DNA of 40,052 nucleotides from CAZOVK01 sp964583165 (GTDB lineage Bacteria; Bacillota; Clostridia; Lachnospirales; WRAX01): contig CAZOVK010000013.1 in the NCBI GenBank assembly GCA_964583165.1, forward strand, positions 1 to 40,052, given 5' to 3'. The notes under the pieces are model-generated. The model did not search any database and was not told the DNA's origin. It saw only the letters and a list, made by a program, of their open reading frames with translations. The translations under genes were made by a program, and so were the position numbers. Shown piece by piece: positions 27,430 to 34,132 of this stretch; position 1 is the stretch's first letter; each line of letters starts with the position of its first letter.

Positions 27430-28350
27430 TCACCCCGCAATCCTGATTCTTGGGTCAACTATACCATAAAGGATGTCAACCACGAAGTACATAAACACTG
27501 TTATGAACGAGAACATGATAGTTAAACCCATTATAATCATGTAATCGCGGCCCTGAATCGCCAGAATCATCTCTTGCCCAATCCCCGGGATAAGGAAAAT
27601 CTTCTCGATAACGAAGTTACCCGTCAGTACGCCCGCAAGCATAGGGCCGAAAGACGTGACGAGCGGCAACATGGAGTTGCGGAGTGTGTGGCTTGTGATG
27701 ATTTCGGGCTGAGAAAGCCCCTTGCTTTTCGCTGTCAGTATGTAGTCTTGGTTCATAACGTCCAGCATACTGGAGCGGAGCATACGCGCGTAGTAGGCTA
27801 TGTTTTGCATGGCGGCGGCGGCAATCGGGAGCACGAGGAATTGCCAGTTTTTGAAGCCCATAACAGGGAAGAGCTTCAACTCAACCGCGAAAAGCCGTTG
27901 CATGAGCGAACCGAAAACGAAACTAGGTATTGAAACACCGAGAATCGCAATGACGATAACGAGATAGTCAAACGTCTTGCCGTTTTTTATCGCGGCCGTC
28001 GCGCCGAAGATGATACCGATTAGCGCGCCGACGCATACGCCGCCCAAGCCTACCATAGCGGAAACGGGCATTGTGTTTTTAACTATATCCACAACCGAAC
28101 GCCCCGCAAACTTCATGCTCATGCCGAAGTCACCGCGCAGAATCTGCCCCATGTAGATGAGGTAACGCTCAAACACGGGCTTATCCAGCCCGTACTTCTG
28201 GTTCAGCGCGTCACGCACGGCTTGCGGCGCGTCACGCTCGAGCGCGAACGGGTCGCCGGGGATAAGATTCATCAAAAAGAATGTGACTGTTGCTATCAAG
28301 AACAACGTCAAAATCATAGACAGAAAACGCTTTAACACATATCGGGCCAT
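27430..28350 (-). CDS. oppB: Oligopeptide ABC transporter permease OppB
   Basis: The 306-residue inner-membrane protein begins MARYVLKRFLSMILTLF, the usual OppB/DppB start, then LIPGDPFA, and carries the coupling loop LTAKSKGLSQPEIITSHTLRNS. It ends DILYGIVDPRIRIAG. It forms the import channel with OppC. AAGGGGG six bases before the ATG marks the start. It follows the epimerase-family gene by 29 bases and is probably transcribed from the promoter of that gene. Confidence 0.95.
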   Translation of the reverse strand: MARYVLKRFLSMILTLFLIATVTFFLMNLIPGDPFALERDAPQAVRDALNQKYGLDKPVFERYLIYMGQILRGDFGMSMKFAGRSVVDIVKNTMPVSAMVGLGGVCVGALIGIIFGATAAIKNGKTFDYLVIVIAILGVSIPSFVFGSLMQRLFAVELKLFPVMGFKNWQFLVLPIAAAAMQNIAYYARMLRSSMLDVMNQDYILTAKSKGLSQPEIITSHTLRNSMLPLVTSFGPMLAGVLTGNFVIEKIFLIPGIGQEMILAIQGRDYMIIMGLTIMFSFITVFMYFVVDILYGIVDPRIRIAG

Positions 28351-28379
28351 GTGAACCCCCTTTAATTACCAATCAGTAA

Positions 28380-29087
28380 TTACCAAGTGCAGTCTTTTCT
28401 TGCCGTGTCAATCGCTTCACGCAGTGCCGCCATGCCGCCTGTTATACCCGCGGGGTGTTTGAAAATGGCACTGCTCATTACCATTACGTCAATGTCTTCT
28501 TGTGCTAACTCTGTGAGGTTATCCATGCGCAAACCGCCGTCAACGGCTAATTCGCATGTGGGGTTGCAGTCATTGATAAGCTTTCTTGCGCGGCGCAGTA
28601 GGTTAATGGCGCTCTTACGATAGAGCCAGTCTTCGTCATTCTTGCCAACGCCATGCGTGACAACATGCAGGCGGTTTATGTAGTAAATACTCTCCTCAAC
28701 GAATGACAGCGGCGTGAAACAGCCGATTGTCAGACCGAATTTCATGTCATAGTCCATGCAATACTTCATCAAATACGCGAGCGGCGCGCCGATGAAGTGT
28801 TCGGCGGGCAGAATCAGCATGTCACAACCCGCCTTTGCGATTTTATCGACAAAAAGCTTGTCACAATCGCGGAAATAGGCGTGGCATTCAATGGGCTTAT
28901 CAGTGTAAGGGCGAATGCCCTCGATAATCTGATGCCCACCCATGATTTGTAGGTTCTTTAAGTCGTGCATGTCGGCCGCGTCAGAATGAATATAGTCCGC
29001 GCCCGCATCAGACACCTCTTTGACCAAGTCGGCAATGTGACCGTAGTCAACATGCGCCAGCCCCGCCGCAATCTTCAATCGTTTCAT
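28380..29087 (-). CDS. Ribulose-phosphate 3-epimerase-family protein (divergent)
   Basis: The protein (235 residues) is a TIM barrel of the pentulose/hexulose-phosphate 3-epimerase family. The four metal-binding positions can be matched: H34 and D36 (YIHSDAADMHD), H69 (ECHAYF) and D183 (AVDGGLRMDN). Apart from these motifs it is clearly divergent: the NPGFGGQ loop of true Rpe is absent, replaced by a region around THGVGKNDEDW. The substrate may be another sugar phosphate such as allulose 6-phosphate. The ATG at 29087 follows AAGGAGG by ten bases. It is the first gene of the opp cluster, divergent from tryptophanase; why a sugar epimerase is here is not explained. Confidence 0.75.
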   Translation of the reverse strand: MKRLKIAAGLAHVDYGHIADLVKEVSDAGADYIHSDAADMHDLKNLQIMGGHQIIEGIRPYTDKPIECHAYFRDCDKLFVDKIAKAGCDMLILPAEHFIGAPLAYLMKYCMDYDMKFGLTIGCFTPLSFVEESIYYINRLHVVTHGVGKNDEDWLYRKSAINLLRRARKLINDCNPTCELAVDGGLRMDNLTELAQEDIDVMVMSSAIFKHPAGITGGMAALREAIDTARKDCTW

Positions 29088-29134
29088 ATGTACCAGTCCT
29101 CCTTGAACAGTTATACGAAAATGTATCTGGTAAT

Positions 29135-29163
29135 AAATTATCATAATGATAAATTATTGTCAA
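29135..29163 (-). promoter_or_regulatory. Sigma-A-type promoter of the epimerase-opp cluster
   Basis: On the minus strand, a perfect TTGACA (29163-29158), a 17-base spacer and TAATTT (29140-29135) precede the epimerase start by about 48 bases. The -35 box and spacer begin TTGACAATAATTTATCA, almost identical to the tnaA promoter. Confidence 0.65.
29138..29152. promoter_or_regulatory. Operator-like palindrome TTATCATAATGATAA
   Basis: Two perfect 7-base arms around one central base overlap the -10 box and spacer of the minus-strand promoter. The half-site TTATCA recurs in the tnaA promoter spacer at 29275-29280. A bound dimer here would block the epimerase/opp promoter. Confidence 0.5.
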
Positions 29164-29263
29164 TAGGTTTTGGATGAATTATATAAGAAAATTGTTCTAA
29201 CCAAAAATTCTTTGACAGTATGCACTATAGAATATATGCCTAGGTGAATAAATAAATTTCATA

Positions 29264-29292
29264 TTGACAATAAATTATCAGCGTGTTAATAT
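29264..29292 (+). promoter_or_regulatory. Sigma-A-type promoter of tnaA
   Basis: Perfect TTGACA (29264-29269), a 17-base spacer and TAATAT (29287-29292) lie 27 bases before the tnaA ATG. The segment 29264-29280 reads TTGACAATAAATTATCA, matching the opposing promoter at 16 of 17 bases. Confidence 0.8.
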
Positions 29293-29319
29293 CAGAAAAA
29301 ACGCATGGGGGGATTTGGA

Positions 29320-30702
29320 ATGAAATACATGACAGCGGAACCGTTCCGCATTAAGATGGTTGAGCCGATTAAAAAGACGACAAAGGCACAGCGGCAGCAG
29401 TGGCTTCAAGAAGCCCAATTTAACGCGTTCAGGCTTCGCGCCGAGAATGTCTATGTAGACTGTATTACGGATTCGGGCACAAGTGCCATGAGCCAAGACC
29501 AGTGGAGCGCGATGTTCCAAGGCGACGAGAGTTACGCGGGTTGCAAGAGTTTTTATAGGCTTGAAGCGAGCGCGCAGGACGTTTTCGGCATGAAGTACGT
29601 TCAGCCCACACACCAAGGGCGCGGCGCAGACTACATCATGGCGAAGATTTACTGCCGCCCCGGTACATACGCAATCGGTAACATGCACTTTGACACTTTC
29701 CGCGGCAACGCTGAGATTCTGGGCGCGATACCCGTTGACTTCTGTATAGCAGAGGGGCAGAAGGCCAACAACGAGTATCACCCGTTCAAGGGCAATATCG
29801 ACTTGAACCTTATGCAACAGCTTATTGACGAGAAGGGCGCGGAGAACATTTGCGTCTGTATCATAACAATTACGTGTAACAACAACGGCGGCCAGCCCGT
29901 GTCTATGGAGAACATCAGACAGGTGTCGGAGCTTGCGAAAAAGTACAACATACCTATGGTTATGGACTCGGCGCGTCTTGCCGAAAACGCCTACTTCATC
30001 AAAACGCGTGAGCCCGGTTATGCCGACAAGAGCATCAAAGAAATCACACGTGAAATGTTCAGTTATGTTGAAACGGCTACAATGAGCAGTAAAAAAGACG
30101 GGCTTGTCAACATGGGTGGCTTGTTCGTAACCAACCGTGAGGACATCTACCGCGCCGCTAACCAGCTTTCGATTGTGCATGAGGGCTTTATTACATACGG
30201 CGGCATGAGTGGGCGCGACATGGACGCGCTGGCTGTCGGCTTGCAAGAAGTTGTTGACGAGCAGTACCTTGAATATCGCATCAAACAGGTTGAATATCTG
30301 GGCATGAAACTCAAAGAACGTAATGTGCCGTTCATTGAGCCTGTCGGCGGTCATGGTGTGTATGTAGACGGCAAGAAGTTCTTCCCGCATATTCCGCAAC
30401 ATGAATTCCCCGCGCAACGCCTAGTTTGTGCGCTTTATGAAGAAGCGGGTGTGCGTTGTGTAGAACTGGGCGCGTGCGCGTTCGGCAGAAAAGCCCCTGA
30501 CGGGACACCGATTTGGCCCGAGCTTGAACTCATGCGTATCGGCATAAGCCGCCGCGTCTACACCAATTCACACCTCGATGTAATCGCAAACGCTTTGGGT
30601 GACATCTATGAGAACAGAAACGCATACCAAGGCATGAAGTTGGTTTACGAAGGCCCGATAACATCACTAAGACACTTTACAGCGGGCTTCGAGCTGTTGT
30701 AA
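29320..30702 (+). CDS. tnaA: Tryptophanase (tryptophan indole-lyase)
   Basis: The 460-residue PLP enzyme splits L-tryptophan to indole, pyruvate and ammonia. The PLP lysine is K259 in MSSKKDGLVNMGG. It belongs to the family shared with tyrosine phenol-lyase, and overall it looks close to both, so I checked diagnostic positions: D125 (NMHFDT) where phenol-lyases have Thr, L383 (VELG) where they have the phenol-binding Arg, and H452 (LRHFTA) where they have Phe. All three favour tryptophanase. The start is the ATG at 29320, since GGGGGG seven bases upstream is its ribosome site; an ATG at 29305 overlaps that site. The regulator gene follows 13 bases later. Confidence 0.92.
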   Translation: MKYMTAEPFRIKMVEPIKKTTKAQRQQWLQEAQFNAFRLRAENVYVDCITDSGTSAMSQDQWSAMFQGDESYAGCKSFYRLEASAQDVFGMKYVQPTHQGRGADYIMAKIYCRPGTYAIGNMHFDTFRGNAEILGAIPVDFCIAEGQKANNEYHPFKGNIDLNLMQQLIDEKGAENICVCIITITCNNNGGQPVSMENIRQVSELAKKYNIPMVMDSARLAENAYFIKTREPGYADKSIKEITREMFSYVETATMSSKKDGLVNMGGLFVTNREDIYRAANQLSIVHEGFITYGGMSGRDMDALAVGLQEVVDEQYLEYRIKQVEYLGMKLKERNVPFIEPVGGHGVYVDGKKFFPHIPQHEFPAQRLVCALYEEAGVRCVELGACAFGRKAPDGTPIWPELELMRIGISRRVYTNSHLDVIANALGDIYENRNAYQGMKLVYEGPITSLRHFTAGFELL

Positions 30703-30715
30703 AATAAGGGACGAT

Positions 30716-31360
30716 ATGTTTAATAAAGAGAATCTTATCGACATGATAAGAATGTTATACCAGACAATGGGTTCTGATACAGAGATTATATTGTCAGACA
30801 CAAAGAGCATTCTGTATGTCGAGAACGCGCTAGACCCAAAGCACCAAATAGACGCGCCACTACCCGACCGTGAGCGTTATTTTCTCACGAACCCGCCTGA
30901 AACAGCGGCGGCATATGTCGCGAACTACCGTTCGGTGATGTATGGGCATAACCGCATACGCTCATCAACCCTGTTTGTGCGTGACGAAAACGGGCAGATT
31001 CAGTATATGCTCTCCATAAACACTTGCGTTGACCCGCTCGTGTCTATGGCGCATAAGCTGGAGCTCATGATTAACGGAGAAACAGGAACGGTGAAGTTAC
31101 CGCCTGCGCCTAAGCCACCCGAAGAGGATATACAGAAGGTTGAAACGAGTGTCGCGGAGATTATAAACGGCGTGATTGAAGAGGGTTTGCAACGATTCAA
31201 CACGACGGCGACGCGGCTCACGACAAAAGAGAAGCAAAGTATCATGCGTGAACTGGATAAGCGCGGTGTTTTCGTTATGAAAGGCGCTGTGACCGAGGTT
31301 GCGAAGGCGCTTTCGGCGAGTGAGGTTACGATTTATAGGTATTTGAAGCAGTTGCAGTAA
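30716..31360 (+). CDS. YheO/DauR-type PAS-HTH transcriptional regulator
   Basis: The 214-residue protein has the two parts of the YheO family: a PAS_6 domain (about residues 5-115, with a conserved FVRDENGQIQYML stretch) and a C-terminal DauR-like helix-turn-helix (about 150-214, ending in MKGAVTEVAKALSASEVTIYRYLKQL). DauR controls D-arginine catabolism in Pseudomonas; other relatives regulate amino acid use. It is 13 bases after tnaA with AAGGGA before the ATG, so it is very likely co-transcribed and is the best candidate to control tnaA and the divergent opp cluster. The ligand is unknown; tryptophan or a related amino acid is a guess. Confidence 0.88.
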   Translation: MFNKENLIDMIRMLYQTMGSDTEIILSDTKSILYVENALDPKHQIDAPLPDRERYFLTNPPETAAAYVANYRSVMYGHNRIRSSTLFVRDENGQIQYMLSINTCVDPLVSMAHKLELMINGETGTVKLPPAPKPPEEDIQKVETSVAEIINGVIEEGLQRFNTTATRLTTKEKQSIMRELDKRGVFVMKGAVTEVAKALSASEVTIYRYLKQLQ

Positions 31361-31390
31361 GTAAACCATTTCGGCGACAAAGGTGATAAC

Positions 31391-32491
31391 ATGATTGATA
31401 ATGGCTATATCGAAAATATCCTCAAACAAAACGGCTACAGCGTGGCTTCTGTCGGCGCTATTAACGGCGGCTCTAACCATTATGTGTTTGACGTGCGTTT
31501 TACTGACGGTTCGTCGGCGATTGCGAAACTGCCGCGCGTCCGCGTGACGGAAGAACGTTTCGCGTCCGCACATTTAGACACCCTTTTTGGCGGGCGGCTC
31601 TCGATTGAGCGCGAGCGTTTTATTTTCGATTTAGTCAGAGAACAGGGGCAATTGCCCGCGCCGCGTGTGTTCGGCTGTATAGACACAGACGGGGGAAAGA
31701 TGCTTCTGATTGAGAAGATGAGTGGGTTTGGCGTTCCCGCATTTATGCGCATAAAAGGTCATAGTCGCGAATCTTTTTTGAGTGTTATCAGAAACCTTGC
31801 GCGTGATTACGCGAAGTTGCATAAGAATATTCGTTATGAAGCGTTTGGCGATATTCAACCCGAGGGCTTAGAGCCTGTGGGGTTAACGAATTTCGCCGAC
31901 CGCTTTCTGCCAATAACGAATATGCGGATTGACAAGGCTGTTGTCAAGGGCATGTTCACGCCTGTTGAAGAAAACGGAGTCCACACGTTTTTTAAGGCTC
32001 GGTTTGAACAGTATCGTGACGATTTGCAGATTGCCAATTGCGGCTCGACTATCAACTTTACGGATATGCACGGCGACAACTTCTATGTATCGGATGAGGG
32101 CGTGCCGACAGGTTATTTCGACCTTGAATCAAGTCAAGCCGCGCCGGCGTGGTTGGATTATTACTCGTTTAGGTTCTTCCTGTTTAACTTCTATGACGAA
32201 GATACGTTCAACCGCGCAAATGATGCGTTTTTTGAAGCCTACATAAGAAACGGCGGGGTGTTCTATCCCAAAACGGAGCGCGACAACGAGATTATCGACT
32301 TCTTGGCGGCCTGTCGCTTGTTAGAAATCAGCCAGAGCTATTGGGCATATGTTGACGGCTTGCGCGATACGTGGGGCGAGCGAATAAAGGCTTTGTTGTT
32401 TCGGTATATGAACACAGGGCGAGTTGATTATACAGCGTTGGCGGCGATATTCAGAGAGCGTGACGGTCAACCCGAACACCCGAATCAATAG
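31391..32491 (+). CDS. APH-like (protein-kinase-fold) phosphotransferase
   Basis: The 366-residue protein has the aminoglycoside phosphotransferase/choline kinase fold: a Gly-rich start INGGSNHYVFDV, a probable ATP-binding Lys in SAIAKLP, the catalytic loop FTDMHGDNFYV (H227, D229) and the metal-binding YFDLES (D244, E246). This fold phosphorylates small molecules such as aminoglycosides, choline, sugars or amino-acid derivatives; nothing in the sequence names the substrate, and resistance should not be assumed. It follows the YheO-type gene by 30 bases and probably belongs to the tnaA unit. No terminator is visible before the scfA promoter. Confidence 0.82.
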   Translation: MIDNGYIENILKQNGYSVASVGAINGGSNHYVFDVRFTDGSSAIAKLPRVRVTEERFASAHLDTLFGGRLSIERERFIFDLVREQGQLPAPRVFGCIDTDGGKMLLIEKMSGFGVPAFMRIKGHSRESFLSVIRNLARDYAKLHKNIRYEAFGDIQPEGLEPVGLTNFADRFLPITNMRIDKAVVKGMFTPVEENGVHTFFKARFEQYRDDLQIANCGSTINFTDMHGDNFYVSDEGVPTGYFDLESSQAAPAWLDYYSFRFFLFNFYDEDTFNRANDAFFEAYIRNGGVFYPKTERDNEIIDFLAACRLLEISQSYWAYVDGLRDTWGERIKALLFRYMNTGRVDYTALAAIFRERDGQPEHPNQ

Positions 32492-32492
32492 C

Positions 32493-32521
32493 TTTACAAC
32501 GTGCCCGAAAAATGCTATAAT
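32493..32521 (+). promoter_or_regulatory. Sigma-A-type promoter of scfA
   Basis: TTTACA (32493-32498), a 17-base spacer and perfect TATAAT (32516-32521) begin just after the APH-like gene stop, 32 bases before the scfA ATG and its AAGGAG ribosome site. Confidence 0.82.
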
Positions 32522-32553
32522 AACCTTGATTCTACATAAAGGAGATTATACGC

Positions 32554-32697
32554 ATGAAACATGTTAAAACCCTTAACGCGGCGACGTTGAACAAAGACAG
32601 CAAGAAGACAATCGGCTGTGGCGAATGCCAGACTTCCTGCCAGAGCGCTTGCAAGACTAGCTGCACTGTCGCAAACCAAAGCTGCGAAAGAAAATAA
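32554..32697 (+). CDS. scfA: SCIFF peptide precursor (ranthipeptide, six Cys in 45 residues)
   Basis: This 47-residue gene is preceded by AAGGAG at nine bases. The peptide starts MKHVKTLNAATL and has six Cys at 22, 25, 29, 33, 37 and 44 in the order CGECQTSC, QSACKTSC, NQSC. This is the SCIFF family, found across Clostridia, a ribosomally made peptide modified by its neighbouring radical-SAM enzyme. In the Clostridium thermocellum homologue CteA a thioether joins Cys32 and Thr37; the matching pair here is Cys33 and Thr38. Residues 1-20 act as leader. Its maturase begins 51 bases downstream beyond a hairpin. The biological role of SCIFF peptides is still unclear; signalling has been proposed. 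Confidence 0.97.
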   Translation: MKHVKTLNAATLNKDSKKTIGCGECQTSCQSACKTSCTVANQSCERK

Positions 32698-32703
32698 TGA
32701 ATT

Positions 32704-32731
32704 AGGCGTGAGTCAATCACGCCTTTGTTTT
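32704..32731 (+). terminator. Attenuator-like terminator between scfA and scfB
   Basis: Stem AGGCGTGA / TCACGCCT with loop GTCAA is followed by TTTGTTTT. It stands between the peptide and maturase genes and no separate promoter is visible for scfB, so partial termination would give more peptide mRNA than enzyme mRNA. Confidence 0.8.
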
Positions 32732-32748
32732 GCTATTACGGAGGTTTT

Positions 32749-34095
32749 ATGATACATAGATTTACGCAAAACGGTGTGTTTGTGGTTTTGGATGTGTACA
32801 GCGGGGCCGTGCATGTTGTGGACAGACCGTTTTATGAAATGGTTGAAGATTTCGGGCTGTTAGGGCTTGACGGCGCGATTAAAAAATTTGGCAGAATATA
32901 TGCACAAGAAACGATAACAGATTGTTATGCAGATTTTGAGGAACTCAAAGACCGCGGCGAACTCTTTGCGTTCGATGACACGCCGAGTGTTATTCCGATT
33001 TTGGAGGCAAGGGAGCCTGTTGTGAAGGCGCTGTGCCTGCATGTCGCGCATGACTGCAACTTGAAGTGTCGCTATTGCTTCGCCGAAGAGGGCGAGTATG
33101 GCGGGGCGCGGGAACTTATGAGCCTTGAAGTAGGCAAGGCCGCGCTGGACTTTCTCATTGCTAGAAGTGGGAAGCGCCGTAACCTAGAGGTTGACTTTTT
33201 CGGCGGCGAACCGCTTATGAATTTTGAAGTCGTCAAGCAGGTGGTAGAGTATGGGCGCGAGTTGGAGCAGTTACATAATAAGGTGTTCCGCTTCACGATA
33301 ACGACAAACGGCATACTGCTTAATGACGCGAACATGAGGTTTATTAACGAGCATATGCACAATGTTGTGTTGAGCCTTGACGGGCGGCGCGAGGTCAACG
33401 ACCGTATGCGCCCGACGGCGAGTGGTAGCGGGAGTTACGATATAGTAATGTCGAAGTTTCAAAAGCTTGCCGATTCACGCAATCAGCAAAATTACTATAT
33501 TCGCGGCACATTCACTCGCCATAATCTAGACTTTTCGGCTGATGTGTTGCATATGGCTGATTCGGGCTTTGAGCAAGTGTCGGTTGAACCCGTTGTAGGT
33601 GAGGGCGAATATGCGATAACAGAAAACGATTTGCCCGCCATTTGCGCGGAGTATGAGAAACTCACAACAGAGATGGCACGCCGTCGCAATGTGGGCGAGG
33701 GAGATTTTAACTTCTTCCACTTCAATGTTGACTTGACGGGTGGCCCGTGTATCGCGAAGCGTGTGACCGGTTGCGGCGCGGGCACTGAATACCTTGCTGT
33801 CGCGCCTGACGGTACTTTATACCCCTGCCACCAGTTTGTCGGGAATGCCGATTATGTTCTGGGTAGTGTTTCGGGTGGCGTGAACAACGCCGCGCGGGTT
33901 AATGAGTTCGCTGGTTGCAGTGTTTACACGAAACCCGCCTGCCAAAACTGCTGGTGTAAGTTCTATTGCAGTGGTGGGTGCGCGGCGAACGGTTTCCATA
34001 CCAGCGGTGATATTAACGGCGTGAATCATATAGCCTGTGAGTTACAGAAGAAGCGCACGGAATGCGCCATAATTCTGAAAGCGTTAGCGCAATAG
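32749..34095 (+). CDS. scfB: SCIFF radical-SAM maturase (SPASM/Twitch family)
   Basis: The 448-residue enzyme has an N-terminal peptide-binding (RRE-like) region (about 1-85), the radical-SAM cluster motif CNLKCRYC (C103, C107, C110) with FFGGEP for SAM binding, and a C-terminal SPASM region rich in Cys (CGAGTEYLAVAPDG, YPCHQF, CQNCWCKFYCSGGC and a last Cys). These hold the auxiliary 4Fe-4S clusters. By family it forms thioether links between Cys sulfur and a side-chain carbon of acceptor residues in the SCIFF peptide. The ATG at 32749 follows GGAGG by four bases; an upstream ATG at 32725 lies in the attenuator and has no site. No transporter or protease gene accompanies the pair. Confidence 0.97.
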   Translation: MIHRFTQNGVFVVLDVYSGAVHVVDRPFYEMVEDFGLLGLDGAIKKFGRIYAQETITDCYADFEELKDRGELFAFDDTPSVIPILEAREPVVKALCLHVAHDCNLKCRYCFAEEGEYGGARELMSLEVGKAALDFLIARSGKRRNLEVDFFGGEPLMNFEVVKQVVEYGRELEQLHNKVFRFTITTNGILLNDANMRFINEHMHNVVLSLDGRREVNDRMRPTASGSGSYDIVMSKFQKLADSRNQQNYYIRGTFTRHNLDFSADVLHMADSGFEQVSVEPVVGEGEYAITENDLPAICAEYEKLTTEMARRRNVGEGDFNFFHFNVDLTGGPCIAKRVTGCGAGTEYLAVAPDGTLYPCHQFVGNADYVLGSVSGGVNNAARVNEFAGCSVYTKPACQNCWCKFYCSGGCAANGFHTSGDINGVNHIACELQKKRTECAIILKALAQ

Positions 34096-34100
34096 TGAAC

Positions 34101-34132
34101 AAAAACCCCTGATTATATAATCGGGGGTTTTT
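34101..34132. terminator. Bidirectional intrinsic terminator between scfB and dnaB
   Basis: AAAAACCCC pairs with GGGGTTTTT, extended inward through a T-G wobble and the palindrome GATTATATAATC. It overlaps the dnaB stop codon and serves both convergent genes. Confidence 0.9.

Larger units (their letters stand above)
29088..29319. promoter_or_regulatory. Divergent AT-rich control region between the epimerase/opp cluster and tnaA
   Basis: This 232-base gap holds two outward-facing sigma-A promoters, a palindrome and three copies of AATAA(A/T)TTATCA (plus 29132-29143, minus 29158-29147, plus 29269-29280). A third TTGACA at 29212-29217 has only a poor -10 (TATATG at a 15-base spacer). The tnaA leader is too short (about 20 bases) for a TnaC-like attenuator peptide, so control is probably at transcription start. 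Confidence 0.75.

Noticed and set aside
28363..28386. Direct repeat TAATTACCAA twice, 14 bases apart, between the epimerase gene and oppB
   Set aside because: Only two short AT-rich copies, one overlapping a stop codon, with no promoter beside them; chance is a sufficient explanation.
29212..29238. A second tnaA promoter starting at TTGACA 29212
   Set aside because: The -10 candidate TATATG is at a 15-base spacing and at the proper spacing the sequence is poor; the promoter at 29264 is far better.
29278..30417. A 379-codon open frame on the minus strand opposite tryptophanase
   Set aside because: It is antisense to a fully conserved tnaA, resembles no known family, and would run across the tnaA promoter. 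Long antisense frames are frequent in this window because of base composition.
29320..30702. Tyrosine phenol-lyase instead of tryptophanase
   Set aside because: Three diagnostic positions (D125, L383, H452) match tryptophanase and not phenol-lyase, in particular the missing phenol-binding Arg.
31391..32491. Antibiotic (aminoglycoside) resistance gene
   Set aside because: Only the general APH kinase fold is seen; the chromosomal operon context and lack of specific similarity give no support for a resistance role.
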